Source: an uncultured Blautia sp.
GTDB lineage: Bacteria; Bacillota; Clostridia; Lachnospirales; Lachnospiraceae
Reading direction: 5' to 3'
DNA length: 19,895 nt
Assembly: GCA_934364795.1 (NCBI GenBank)
Contig: CAKRMK010000048.1
Coordinates: forward strand, 1-19,895
Below are positions 1-7,918 of the stretch, one piece after another. Within the stretch, counting starts at the first letter, position 1. Every line of letters starts with the position of its first letter. The notes beneath the pieces were generated by a model that was not told the DNA's origin, searched no databases, and was given only the letters and a program-made list of their open reading frames with translations. The translations under genes and the position numbers were made by a program.

Positions 1-15
1 GGGTATTGTTTTTGA

Positions 16-222
16 ATAAAAAAATCGCATTACCTACAACGAACTTTGCAGAAAATACAGCAAGGCGAATTGTTTAATTATATGACGGAGCGAAGGCTCA
101 AAAGTTTTCAGCGTGGCAAATACGGAAGTACCGCATTGCATTTGACTTCCCTGCAATATCAAATTAAGCAAGACAGCCCAGACCTTTTTATTGGTGTTGA
201 TCTTGCTATAATTCATAAATGA
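16..222 (+). pseudogene. Possible decayed coding remnant at the left edge
   Basis: A frame opens after a TGA at 13-15 and runs to a TGA at 220-222. It gives a 68-residue, polar, protein-like stretch containing GELFNYMTERRLKSF. It has no start codon with a ribosome site. A second frame in the first 70 bases also reads sensibly (LNKKIALPTTNFAENTARR), as if a frameshift had split one gene. A hairpin with terminator features (271-316) follows about 50 bases later. I do not recognise the family. A minus-strand frame at 34-216 overlaps the same bases, looks less protein-like and has no ribosome site. This may be the tail of a broken gene lying mostly outside the window. Confidence 0.25.
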
Positions 223-268
223 AGTATAGCATGAAAAAGTGGTTTTTTGTATTGGATTTCCATCATAT

Positions 269-317
269 AAAAAAACTGCTAAATTGTATCTAAAAGATCA
301 CAATCTAACAGTTTTTC
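269..317. terminator. Bidirectional terminator-like hairpin
   Basis: Arms 271-287 and 300-316 pair over 17 bases with two G-U/mismatch positions (AAAAACTGCTAAATTGT against ACAATCTAACAGTTTTT). The loop contains a further short ATC/GAT pairing. On the minus strand the stem runs into TTTTTTT; on the plus strand it ends in TTTTT. The stem is AT-rich, so efficiency is uncertain. It could end transcripts entering from the left edge and the short transcript predicted from the promoter at 448-507. Confidence 0.5.
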
Positions 318-372
318 ATTATATGGTACAATTTACAAAAATACCAATTTATTATGATTAATACGTTGGAAG

Positions 373-414
373 AAGGCCTCCATTGCCTGTCATGCAGACA
401 ATGGAGCAAGCCTT
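373..414. repeat. Long imperfect hairpin (AAGGC...GCCTT)
   Basis: The arms are AAGGC (373-377) plus CTCCATTGCCTG (378-389), and CAGACAATGGAG (395-406) plus GCCTT (410-414). The loop is 5 bases (TCATG), with one non-Watson-Crick pair and a CAA bulge. No clear T-tract follows on either strand, so a terminator role is doubtful. It lies inside the short minus-strand RNA predicted from about 441, where it would be the main structured element. Confidence 0.55.
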
Positions 415-447
415 AGGGGAATAAAATACTTTTGTTTACAAGAATAA

Positions 448-507
448 AGTATATACTTTTCTTTTAAATAAGTACATGGATAAAATTACATAAAACATGC
501 ACAAAAT
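448..507 (-). promoter_or_regulatory. AraC-type operator and promoter, copy 1 (orphan)
   Basis: On the minus strand, box 1 TTTTGTGCAT (506 to 497) is followed by GTTTTAT, 8 bases, box 2 ATCCATG (481 to 475), 21 bases and the -10 TATACT (453 to 448). The box-to-box period is 21 bp, the usual spacing of AraC-family direct half-sites. Box 2 abuts the expected -35 position and no good -35 hexamer is present, as expected for an activator-dependent promoter. The -10 is embedded in a 14-bp palindrome (446-459). Three other copies are at 11752-11811, 14166-14225 and 17446-17504. Confidence 0.6.
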
Positions 508-565
508 ACAATAGTTAGTCAAATGAATACCAGAGATTGATACAAATTAATTTTGCAAGAATACC

Positions 566-1267
566 TTATTCAAATAATTTTTTTGCCTTCTCCAGATTCA
601 TTTTTCCATTCACTTTCAAATAAATTTTTGTAATTTTAAGCGGCTCACCCATCTCACTGCAAAGCTCCTGCGCCTGTGATAAAGGAATATAGATATCTTC
701 ATTTTCCGTTACGGCAGTTACTTTACATGGAAGATAAACAGTTTGCTGTTCATTTTCTTCGTGCCCAGTCAAGGATACCAGATGATCTGCCGCGTCAGAA
801 AGCTCTTTTGTATTTCCAGCAAGTGCATACGAAATGGTTAGATTTTCTCCCATTTGCAGGAATTTTTCCTGTTGTTTTTTTGAAATGGAATGATTATTTG
901 AGTCTTTCATGTTTTGCAATGCTTTACTTCCAAGCAACAACACCGGTGTATTTCCTAAATCATTCTGCTCTGGATTTTCTCCAAACGCATTCAGATCGAT
1001 TCCTAAAAAGGTGGCTGTTTCCGTATAATCTTCAATCTTGATGGTTACTGGAATTTCCACAACGGGCCATATCTCTTTTATCCCTTCTATTTTTTTTGCC
1101 TTTTTCAAAAAATCATCATCATAAGTAAGGTCTCCAAGGGAAACCAGTGCCGAGTATTGTTTTTTCCCATCCTGTATTCCTGCAAAAAGCTTTATAGAGA
1201 AAAATAATGCCAATATCAGAAGAAAACCTACAAAACAGGTAAAACTGTCTATTCTATTCTTTTTCAA
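566..1267 (-). CDS. Membrane-anchored extracytoplasmic protein, MacB core-like
   Basis: The 233-residue protein has one N-terminal membrane segment (about 10-30), then an extracytoplasmic domain. The stretch TFLGIDLNAFGENP with LGNTPVLLLGSKAL resembles the periplasmic-core (MacB_PCD) region of FtsX/MacB-type export permeases. The four-helix FtsX permease part is absent, so it cannot be a channel by itself. The start is a TTG at 1265-1267 that overlaps the TGA of the upstream gene (TTGA), with AAGGTGG 9 bases upstream, so translation is probably coupled. As the last gene of the module it is probably an extracytoplasmic accessory of the ABC exporter encoded upstream. Family assignment is by motif resemblance only. 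Confidence 0.8.
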   Translation of the reverse strand: MKKNRIDSFTCFVGFLLILALFFSIKLFAGIQDGKKQYSALVSLGDLTYDDDFLKKAKKIEGIKEIWPVVEIPVTIKIEDYTETATFLGIDLNAFGENPEQNDLGNTPVLLLGSKALQNMKDSNNHSISKKQQEKFLQMGENLTISYALAGNTKELSDAADHLVSLTGHEENEQQTVYLPCKVTAVTENEDIYIPLSQAQELCSEMGEPLKITKIYLKVNGKMNLEKAKKLFE

Positions 1268-2589
1268 TGGGCATCCACCTTTCTGGTTTCTTCCAGAAGT
1301 ATGTTTTTCTTATGAAGCTTGCCCAAAAGAAGTAGAATCACAGAAACAAGCAGTACTGCAATAACTGCAATAACGGAATACCACCAGCTGTTTGTTTCTT
1401 CCTGGTCATCCTCTATTTTTAAAGACTGGATTTTAGCTTCTTTAATCTCAGACTCAAACTCTGTACTTTCCTCATAGGAATTGCCGGCTGCATCCTCATA
1501 AGTAAGAATCAGTTTTCCGGTAATCCTGCCAGGAAAAGAACCGTCATCTTCTTCTGATTTTCCTTTTACATACACACGGAGACTTCCCTGTACTGCGGTT
1601 CCAGCTTCTAATGTTCCTAAAAAAGCGGACTCTTTTGGGTTCAATCCGTCTGCTTCCAGCCGGACACTTGCATTATATATCTTATCCCTTCCAAGATTCA
1701 TTGCTTTCACCGGAATTTCTACCGTATCCATGGTATATAAAACGGAAGGAATATCAGAAGCTTCCAGTTTTGCACGCGCCGACTGAGTGATCTGAAAGGA
1801 CAGCGTTTCTGTACCTGTCGCTCCCGTCGCTTTTGAATCTTCGTAATCCAGAGAAAAAGAAACTGTTGCCTGACCTGGAGTACAGTCCTCTGCTATAGTG
1901 ACCTTTTGCTTCAAGGTAATTGCTTCTCCTGGAGTCAGTCTCTGAACATAAAAAGAGTTTCTCTCAAATTCAATTCCCTTTGTATCCGCAGAAATAGAAA
2001 TCTTTAGACCAAATACATTCTGGCTACGGCTTTTATTCCGGAATGTCAGTGACATTTCTGTGACAGAGCCTGCTTTTAGATTTTGTCCGGAAAGATTGTT
2101 ATCCTCTAAAAGAACCTGCGGTTTATGTAGTATTTTCTCACCAGACGAGCTGGCAGAAGAACCGCCTCCACTATACTCTCCAGCAGAATAATCCCCACTA
2201 TCTATAACAGGATCTGTGATCTGTGTTCCATTATCTGTATCAGTATTTCCATTTTCTATTATGACATGGATTGTCTTCTTTTCGTCCTCAGCAGAAGCGT
2301 CTCCTGATATAAATCCATCCAGGTCAGAATTTTGATTTTCCGAATCCGTTTTTTCAGGAGTCTGTTCCTCAGTTTCCGGAATCTTCTCATCTGTAGGATT
2401 GTTTTTTTCCTCTTCAAAAGGCAATGTACTGTCTGCATCACTATAAGAAGCTGACTGATCTGCTTCCAGAACAGACTCTCCCACAAAAGCAGCTTCCATA
2501 TTCCCTGCATCTTCTGCAAAAACAGATGTCGGCAGAAGCATCATGAAACTTAATATTGCGAATGTGGTTTTCACAAATTTTTTTCCCAT
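1264..2589 (-). CDS. Secreted, C-terminally anchored protein with two Ig-like (NEW3/CARDB-type) domains
   Basis: The 441-residue protein has a signal peptide (cleavage likely after A25). An acidic Ser/Glu/Asp-rich linker covers about 26-140 and has a short SGGGSSASSSG run. Two beta-rich repeats follow at about 160-268 and 275-385, then one transmembrane helix (about 402-424) and a short Lys-rich cytoplasmic tail. The beta repeats, with phrases such as LTFRNKSRSQNVFGL and IPVKAMNLGR, resemble COG1361/CARDB-like domains that accompany ABC exporters. The topology places both domains outside the membrane with a long spacer, suited to contact with the cell wall or a substrate. It lies 2 bases downstream of the ATPase gene and overlaps the next gene. 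No catalytic motif is seen. Confidence 0.85.
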   Translation of the reverse strand: MGKKFVKTTFAILSFMMLLPTSVFAEDAGNMEAAFVGESVLEADQSASYSDADSTLPFEEEKNNPTDEKIPETEEQTPEKTDSENQNSDLDGFISGDASAEDEKKTIHVIIENGNTDTDNGTQITDPVIDSGDYSAGEYSGGGSSASSSGEKILHKPQVLLEDNNLSGQNLKAGSVTEMSLTFRNKSRSQNVFGLKISISADTKGIEFERNSFYVQRLTPGEAITLKQKVTIAEDCTPGQATVSFSLDYEDSKATGATGTETLSFQITQSARAKLEASDIPSVLYTMDTVEIPVKAMNLGRDKIYNASVRLEADGLNPKESAFLGTLEAGTAVQGSLRVYVKGKSEEDDGSFPGRITGKLILTYEDAAGNSYEESTEFESEIKEAKIQSLKIEDDQEETNSWWYSVIAVIAVLLVSVILLLLGKLHKKNILLEETRKVDAH

Positions 2590-2591
2590 TT

Positions 2592-3263
2592 TCAGGCTGT
2601 CCTTTCTCTTAAAACTCCGCCATCCATCTCATATACGTGATCACATAAAATCCGGATATCCTCATCATTATGGCTTGCCAATAAAATGGTTTTTCCAGCT
2701 GCCTTTAAATCAAGCAAAAGTTCCCTGATCTCTGCCACGCCGTGTTTATCCAGACCGTTAAATGGTTCATCCAGAATCAGGAAGCGAGGATCTTCCATAA
2801 TGGCCTGTGCAATCCCAAGGCGTTGCCGCATTCCAAGAGAGTACTTTCCAACCGGCTTTTTCATATCCGGATCCAGTCCTACTTTTTTTAGGATCAGGCG
2901 GATATCTGCCTTTGAAATCATTCTTTTCATATCTGCCAGTATTTCCAGGTTCTTTACACCGGTATACTGGGTAAGAAAGCCAGGCGTCTCAATGATGACA
3001 CCAAGGCTTTCTGGAAAATCTACATCACGACCAATTTCTTTTCCGAAAACACGGATGGTGCCTGTGGTAACAGGAAGGAATCCGCAGATACATTTCATAA
3101 GTACTGTTTTGCCAGAGCCATTATTTCCTACAACGCCGTAAACCTGTCCCACCTTTAAGGTAAGATTTACTTCTTTTAATACCAGATCTTCCCCGAACCT
3201 TTTGGTTACGTGTTCTATTTTCACACAGGTATTTTGAAATTCAGATTTCTTCCACTTTTCCAT
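2592..3263 (-). CDS. ABC transporter ATPase, BcrA/LanF-like with E-loop
   Basis: This 223-residue nucleotide-binding subunit hydrolyses ATP for the two membrane proteins encoded just upstream. Visible motifs are Walker A GNNGSGKT (46-53), signature YSLGMRQR (141-148), Walker B FLILDE (161-166) and switch histidine H198. The Q-loop position reads VIIETPGF, with Glu92 in place of glutamine. Such an 'E-loop' is known from lantibiotic-immunity LanF ATPases and relatives of BcrA, which export cell-envelope-active peptides. The start ATG has GGAGGTG upstream and overlaps the end of the preceding permease gene by 23 bases. Substrate is unknown, and no lantibiotic genes are nearby. Confidence 0.93.
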   Translation of the reverse strand: MEKWKKSEFQNTCVKIEHVTKRFGEDLVLKEVNLTLKVGQVYGVVGNNGSGKTVLMKCICGFLPVTTGTIRVFGKEIGRDVDFPESLGVIIETPGFLTQYTGVKNLEILADMKRMISKADIRLILKKVGLDPDMKKPVGKYSLGMRQRLGIAQAIMEDPRFLILDEPFNGLDKHGVAEIRELLLDLKAAGKTILLASHNDEDIRILCDHVYEMDGGVLRERTA

Positions 3264-3969
3264 TTAAAACACCTCCAAAAATTCCCATTAACACAAATAA
3301 AAATAATAGCAGAAATAACCACAATCCCGCTTTATCCGTTCCCCAGTTTCCATCTGCCAGAATCCATTCCACTGGGTAAAACCAGATCTGGTCTTTGAAA
3401 TAGCGTTCATGAAGTATAATTCCAAAATAATAGCTGACAAAAGGAATCCCATATGCCATATAAGCTGAATTCCATAAGGTACCACAGATTCCACCAAAAG
3501 TGCTTAGAATACTTCCGACCAGTCCCATCCTAAGAGCTTTCATAAGCAGCTCCAGAAACTGTTCCTTTGGAAAGCTGCCTTTTATTTCCATAGGATAAAA
3601 TATAACAAAATTAACAAGAAGTATGGTGCTTATAGCAAATATCCAGACTAAAAATCCAGATGTCATAACAGAAAAGACTTTTCCTTCCACATATAGCCTG
3701 CGGTTTGTCCTGGGAAATGCAGCTTTTAAAAATCCACTTTTATACTCCTGTAAAAAAGAATCACTCCACGGCAGTACCGCAGCTACAGGGATGGCAAAAG
3801 ATACCATCTGACTTTTCAATGAACCATCCAGCAGGCTGATAAAAGTTCCACATGTTAATGCTTTTTTCAAACTTGGATAAGTCTGACCTGCTGCGATAGA
3901 AAAGCAGGCAATCAGCCATGCCGCCAGGAAACTCCTGCCAAGAAGCATACGTTTTGTTTCTACCCGCAT
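3241..3969 (-). CDS. ABC-2 type transporter membrane protein (LanE/G-like)
   Basis: The 242-residue polytopic protein has about six hydrophobic segments (roughly 12-29, 53-68, 98-125, 146-163, 168-186, 214-236) and no large soluble domain. This matches the size and layout of BcrB/LanE/LanG-type permeases. It starts at an ATG preceded by AGAAAGGGA and overlaps the ATPase gene by 23 bases, which argues for a stoichiometric complex. The partner permease lies 18 bases upstream on the same strand. A PWSDSFLQEYKSGF motif after the second helix (about 67-80) is like the segment that contacts the ATPase in ABC-2 permeases. The substrate cannot be read from sequence. Confidence 0.85.
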   Translation of the reverse strand: MRVETKRMLLGRSFLAAWLIACFSIAAGQTYPSLKKALTCGTFISLLDGSLKSQMVSFAIPVAAVLPWSDSFLQEYKSGFLKAAFPRTNRRLYVEGKVFSVMTSGFLVWIFAISTILLVNFVIFYPMEIKGSFPKEQFLELLMKALRMGLVGSILSTFGGICGTLWNSAYMAYGIPFVSYYFGIILHERYFKDQIWFYPVEWILADGNWGTDKAGLWLFLLLFLFVLMGIFGGVLNGKVEEI

Positions 3970-3987
3970 AGATATTTCCCTTTCTGA

Positions 3988-4878
3988 TTATGTTTTTTCT
4001 CCCAGAAATTCAAAGGGATATTTTTTCATCCTGCGAAGTGCCAGAACCATAAGAACAAATAAAATACCTGCGAAGAACATACAGGATTGCCAGATGGTCG
4101 GAAGTAATGGATCATAGCCAAGGTTATGTTTTCCATATACAGCCTGGTTCAAAGGACTGATCCAGCAGATCAGTACATTCACCTGATACATTTCATATTT
4201 TTCCTTATGCAAAATTGCGGCTACCACACTGGGTTCCAGTAAAAATCCAAATACACTATAAAGTAGTCCAAACACCATGCCTTTTGTTTTTCCTTTATAA
4301 AGATTTCCAACAAGGATCACAAAACCAAGTGTCAGGGAATAGCAGAATAACAGGAGAAAAACCTGCAGCATACAGCCATACGGAGAGATACTCTCCATGA
4401 CTCTTACTGTAGAGGGGACCTGCAGGTTTTTCCCCAGTTCAGAATATCCGAGCATGGCAGCAGTCTCGCTCCACAGGTTGCCCGGATAACTGTCCTTCAT
4501 ACACAGTACAGATGTAAATAGCAGCATCAATACTGTATAAAGAGCAGTCACAAAAATAATATAAATAAACTGTCCCAAAAGCCATTTTTTCTTTGTTGTT
4601 CGAATTAACTGATATGGAGTAACTGGTGTCATCTTTGGCAGGTCTGAGAACAGCAGAAGCAACAGAAGAGAACTGAGCAGTACTGCTGTTCCATCCCCAA
4701 AGGTCCAAAGAAATGGCTCTACAGCCTGTACCGGTGTATCATAGTTTTCCATAACAACCATGATTCTTCCAGTGAGAAGAAAGCTAAGTACAAATTCCAG
4801 AAGGAAGGTAAAAATGACTTTTGGATTTCGAAAATAGCCAAAGAAATTGTAATGTACAATTCCAAGTACCTGCTTCAT
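3988..4878 (-). CDS. ABC-2 type transporter membrane protein
   Basis: The 296-residue integral membrane protein has six probable helices (about 20-42, 62-80, 103-126, 167-193, 200-222, 261-283). A short cytoplasmic N-terminus, HYNFFGYFRNPKVIF, has the layout typical of ABC-2 permeases. It forms the probable heterodimer partner of the 242-residue permease downstream. Its ATG lies one base after the TGA of the lipoprotein gene, so ribosomes probably pass from one gene to the next; the site before it (GGGATCTGGG) is weak. Sequence is more divergent than the ATPase, so the call rests on topology and context. Confidence 0.82.
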   Translation of the reverse strand: MKQVLGIVHYNFFGYFRNPKVIFTFLLEFVLSFLLTGRIMVVMENYDTPVQAVEPFLWTFGDGTAVLLSSLLLLLLFSDLPKMTPVTPYQLIRTTKKKWLLGQFIYIIFVTALYTVLMLLFTSVLCMKDSYPGNLWSETAAMLGYSELGKNLQVPSTVRVMESISPYGCMLQVFLLLFCYSLTLGFVILVGNLYKGKTKGMVFGLLYSVFGFLLEPSVVAAILHKEKYEMYQVNVLICWISPLNQAVYGKHNLGYDPLLPTIWQSCMFFAGILFVLMVLALRRMKKYPFEFLGEKT

Positions 4879-4879
4879 A

Positions 4880-6394
4880 TCAGTAGCCCAGATCCCTGTC
4901 TATAATACTGCCATCCACGGCGTTAATGGTAAGGAAGCTCCAGTTTGGATAGTCTGTGATGTCCGAGTAACTATTCCCATCATAGTCACCTTCCACTTTT
5001 CTGCTTCCAAAGAAATCCCAAACGGGAACCAGAAGACCTGTATGCGGATCTGTGGATGGTTCATAAATTCTTGCATAGCCCAGAACAATCCGGTCAACAT
5101 CATAAACTCTTGATTTTTCATATTCCATATTATCTGCATTGGTCACTACCATCATTTTTTCATATGTTTTCATAATCTCAGAAAATGGAAGAAGGTTTAA
5201 ATTTTCTGTTTTTGTCTCTCCTATGGTATAAGGGTTTGAATAATACATGCTTTCAATTCCATCTTTATCGACAAAGAAATAAAGACTTTCATAAGACCAG
5301 GTTTCCATAGTGCTGTCCATATCTTCCAAAGCACCGCCATCTGCCATTGTCCGAGTAATCGGAACACCGTTTATAGTACGTGTGTAATAAATCGCATATC
5401 CGCTTCCAAGATTACTTAAACTATTATCCTTTTCAAGATTATTGCACAATGCATAACTCCAGTCTGAAAACTGCAGATCTGTAATCCCCATTTTATCTAC
5501 TTTTTCCTGTACCATTTTTTTTGCTTCATCTAATGAAATCCCAATGGACTCCTCAGTAGGTTTTTCCCCTTCACTGGAAGAAGTATAATCAGACCAGGTC
5601 GTGTCCACAGGCAGCTTTTCCCCGCCAGATTTTGCCAATTTTCTGATTTTGACAGATAAGGTATCGGATCCGTAGGAAGATGTCATGTAAAAATATTCTG
5701 ATCCATCCGGCATCTGTGCAACACCGGAGAATTCATTTTCCGCAGTACCATTTTCTGTCTCCTGGGAGCCTGCAACAGGTCTTCCTTCTGCCAGGGTCTT
5801 CGTCTCCGGGGCTGATTGATACTGCTCTTCCCAGTATTCAATATCATCATAAATATTATAGTAAAGGTTACCATCTTCATCCGTACCCCAATTATAGGGA
5901 TCCAGATTTCCGTTTGCTACATCTTCTTTTAGTTCATCCAACGTTTTTTTGATTTCATCCTTTGTCTGGGTATAATAGCTATCCGATGTATACAGCTTTG
6001 CCTCTGAGAAAAAGGCATCTGTAATACGGTCAAGAAGATCCTGTGTAACTTCTGCAGGCGTGACAGAAATTGCGGATATCTTTTCTACATCCGGTATTTC
6101 TACAGTGGCATCCGTGTTCACTACAAGTTTTGCACTGTCATCTGTAGTCTGACTTTTATAGGTTTCCGGAGCATTGAGCAGGTCTCGAATAGTTGTTCTT
6201 ACCGCTGTGTTCTTATCCTTTGTATTTTCAGAAGAGTCCTCGTTCACCATATCTACGCCTTCAGTTTCTGTATAAGCATTTTCTACCTTGCTCCCTTTTG
6301 GTTTTACAAGGGAAGATTCCGGGGTCTGGGCACATCCTGTGAGCATTCCTATACAAAGTGTTAATCCTACAATTTTATTTATGTTTTTTCTCAT
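4880..6394 (-). CDS. Lipoprotein of unknown function in the ABC/two-component module
   Basis: The 504-residue lipoprotein begins MRKNINKIVGLTLCIGM and has a lipobox LTGC with Cys21 as the lipidated residue. The mature part is acidic, with a Glu/Ser/Thr-rich linker and then an alpha/beta region. The C-terminal half has phrases such as GYAIYYTRTINGVPITR and GLLVPVWDFFG, resembling large surface lipoproteins of Clostridia, but I cannot name the family. An in-frame ATG exists at 6445. The start at 6394 is preferred because GGAAGGAG lies 12 bases upstream, the signal peptide starts there, and a promoter -10 (6429-6434) lies downstream of the earlier ATG. It may act as a substrate-binding, shielding or sensing partner of the exporter. 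Confidence 0.85.
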   Translation of the reverse strand: MRKNINKIVGLTLCIGMLTGCAQTPESSLVKPKGSKVENAYTETEGVDMVNEDSSENTKDKNTAVRTTIRDLLNAPETYKSQTTDDSAKLVVNTDATVEIPDVEKISAISVTPAEVTQDLLDRITDAFFSEAKLYTSDSYYTQTKDEIKKTLDELKEDVANGNLDPYNWGTDEDGNLYYNIYDDIEYWEEQYQSAPETKTLAEGRPVAGSQETENGTAENEFSGVAQMPDGSEYFYMTSSYGSDTLSVKIRKLAKSGGEKLPVDTTWSDYTSSSEGEKPTEESIGISLDEAKKMVQEKVDKMGITDLQFSDWSYALCNNLEKDNSLSNLGSGYAIYYTRTINGVPITRTMADGGALEDMDSTMETWSYESLYFFVDKDGIESMYYSNPYTIGETKTENLNLLPFSEIMKTYEKMMVVTNADNMEYEKSRVYDVDRIVLGYARIYEPSTDPHTGLLVPVWDFFGSRKVEGDYDGNSYSDITDYPNWSFLTINAVDGSIIDRDLGY

Positions 6395-6428
6395 GTTGAA
6401 TAAATTCTCCTTCCTGTTTATGTCCACA

Positions 6429-6483
6429 AGTATAGCATCTTTCATTGCACCAAATCTTCCGCAAGTTGTAACTGTTCTGTAAA
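6429..6483 (-). promoter_or_regulatory. Internal promoter with paired TTAC response-regulator box
   Basis: On the minus strand TTTACAGAACAGTTAC followed by CTTGC (within 6459-6483) precedes a -10 TATACT (6434 to 6429). The two TTAC cores are 11 bp apart, as in OmpR-family direct repeats. The site starts 11 bases past the end of the kinase gene and would drive the lipoprotein and exporter genes. Nearly the same box lies upstream of the response-regulator gene (8668-8691). Here the -10 is 11 bp further from the box, about one helical turn. Confidence 0.55.
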
Positions 6484-6493
6484 TTCCAATTAT

Positions 6494-7918
6494 TTACCAT
6501 AAAACAGATACGATCGTTCCTTTTCCCAGATGGCTTGTAATTTCCAGCTGAAATCCATGTATATCTGCAATTTTCTGGCATAGCGCAAGACCAAGCCCAA
6601 CACTTCCCTTTACTCTGGAACGTGATTTATCGACCATATAAAAAGCTTCTGTTACTCTTTTCAGATCCTCCTCTGGAATTCCCTTCCCATAATCCTGAAC
6701 GGATAAATGATTTTGGGTTGCCTCCAGTACGATTTTTGAATTCTCATCGGAAGCCTTGACTGCATTATCAATAAAATTTGTCACTGCACTCATCATAAGG
6801 TCCGGATCAAATGTTTTTCTAAGCTCCTCTGGATTACAATGTATTTCAAGACAAATTTTTTTCTCCTGAAGCCTGTAAGTAACAAGTTTTTTTACATCTT
6901 CCAGAAATTGATTCATCTGAACTTCCACTGGAACAAATTCTGCTTCACCTGTTTCATATAATCCGGTAAGTTCCAGCATTTTCACTGAAAGCCTGGAAAG
7001 CCTTCGGCATTCATTTCTAATATAATCAAGCGCTATCTCCTGCCTCTTGGGAGATAGGCGTACCGTTAGAAGTGTATCTGCATATCCTATGATTGCAGTC
7101 ATCGGTGTCTTTAATTCATGGGCCAAACTTCCAAGCAGCTGTCTCTGTGCCTGGTTTACGGAAGAAAGCTTTTCAATCTGCTCCCTTACTTTACCTGTCA
7201 TAAGATTAAAGCTTTTCCCAACCTGTGCCAGTTCCGTTTTTCCTTCTGATGGCACTTTTATCTCATAATTTCCATTTGCCACAGAAACAGCCGCTTCTTT
7301 TAGCCTTGTGAGCGGTTCCATAATTTTCCGCAAAGTCAAAAACAGGAAAAAGCCAACAAACAGAACCAGAAACAGGGTAAACCCTCCTGCCTGATAAAAC
7401 AGTGTCTGACTCTGTTTTTGTACACTGGTAATATCTTTGTAGGTGACGATCTGATAGTTCATGTCTGTAGAACTGTAGCTGGAAAAATAAAAGAGCAAAA
7501 ATACGTTGCCATTTGTTTTGCTGATCAGTGGTTTATCACAATAGCTGTCATTTTCGAATCCATCGTGTTTGTTTTTTGTTAGGTTTCTGATATTTTGCAG
7601 ATCAAACTCATATTTTGTCCCATTATATTGTTCTTTTCCATCCTGATATAAAACGGCGCTGTCGTGGAATACCTGACGAAAAGCATAAATAATCATTTTT
7701 TCCCGGATTTTATCATCAGAGTCCTGTGTTTTACTTTTAATCCGCATTAGCATGTTTTCAAACTTAGAAATATTTGTTTGAAACCTGCTATTTTCATAAC
7801 TGTTGATATTCTGTATGCTCTGATTTTTCCACCTGTAAGTTGTGTAGAAAAAGATTCCAGACGACAGCAGAAGCACCATGCAGATTACCTGTAAAAAAAT
7901 TTTCGTAAATAGCTTCAT
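6494..7918 (-). CDS. Sensor histidine kinase
   Basis: The 474-residue membrane kinase has helix 1 (about 7-27), an extracellular sensor of about 150 residues, helix 2 (about 177-196) and a HAMP linker (about 197-250). The dimerisation and phosphoacceptor box is LAHELKTPM with His267. The catalytic core has the N-box NFIDNAVKAS (Asn385), G1 DYGKGIP (409-415) and G2 GSVGLGLAL (438-446). The sensor is too large for the loopless Bce-type kinases and is closer to NisK/SpaK-like layouts. Its ATG overlaps the TGA of the regulator gene (ATGA), with GAGGTGG 9 bases upstream. It should phosphorylate the adjacent regulator. Confidence 0.95.
   Translation of the reverse strand: MKLFTKIFLQVICMVLLLSSGIFFYTTYRWKNQSIQNINSYENSRFQTNISKFENMLMRIKSKTQDSDDKIREKMIIYAFRQVFHDSAVLYQDGKEQYNGTKYEFDLQNIRNLTKNKHDGFENDSYCDKPLISKTNGNVFLLFYFSSYSSTDMNYQIVTYKDITSVQKQSQTLFYQAGGFTLFLVLFVGFFLFLTLRKIMEPLTRLKEAAVSVANGNYEIKVPSEGKTELAQVGKSFNLMTGKVREQIEKLSSVNQAQRQLLGSLAHELKTPMTAIIGYADTLLTVRLSPKRQEIALDYIRNECRRLSRLSVKMLELTGLYETGEAEFVPVEVQMNQFLEDVKKLVTYRLQEKKICLEIHCNPEELRKTFDPDLMMSAVTNFIDNAVKASDENSKIVLEATQNHLSVQDYGKGIPEEDLKRVTEAFYMVDKSRSRVKGSVGLGLALCQKIADIHGFQLEITSHLGKGTIVSVLW

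Larger units (their letters stand above)
262..441 (-). ncRNA. Candidate small RNA (about 180 nt)
   Basis: A minus-strand promoter with the window's shared activator architecture (boxes 475-507, -10 TATACT at 448-453) points leftward, yet no gene with a ribosome site follows. The predicted transcript starts near 441, contains the strong hairpin 373-414, and meets the T-rich hairpin 271-316. No open reading frame with a Shine-Dalgarno site was found inside it. The alternative is that the promoter is a relic of a lost gene. This is an inference from promoter plus terminator spacing. Confidence 0.3.

Noticed and set aside
549..557. AATTTTGCA as a distal inverted half-site for orphan copy 1
   Set aside because: One mismatch to AATTGTGCA and a spacing (52 bp) that does not fit the helical phasing of the other two.
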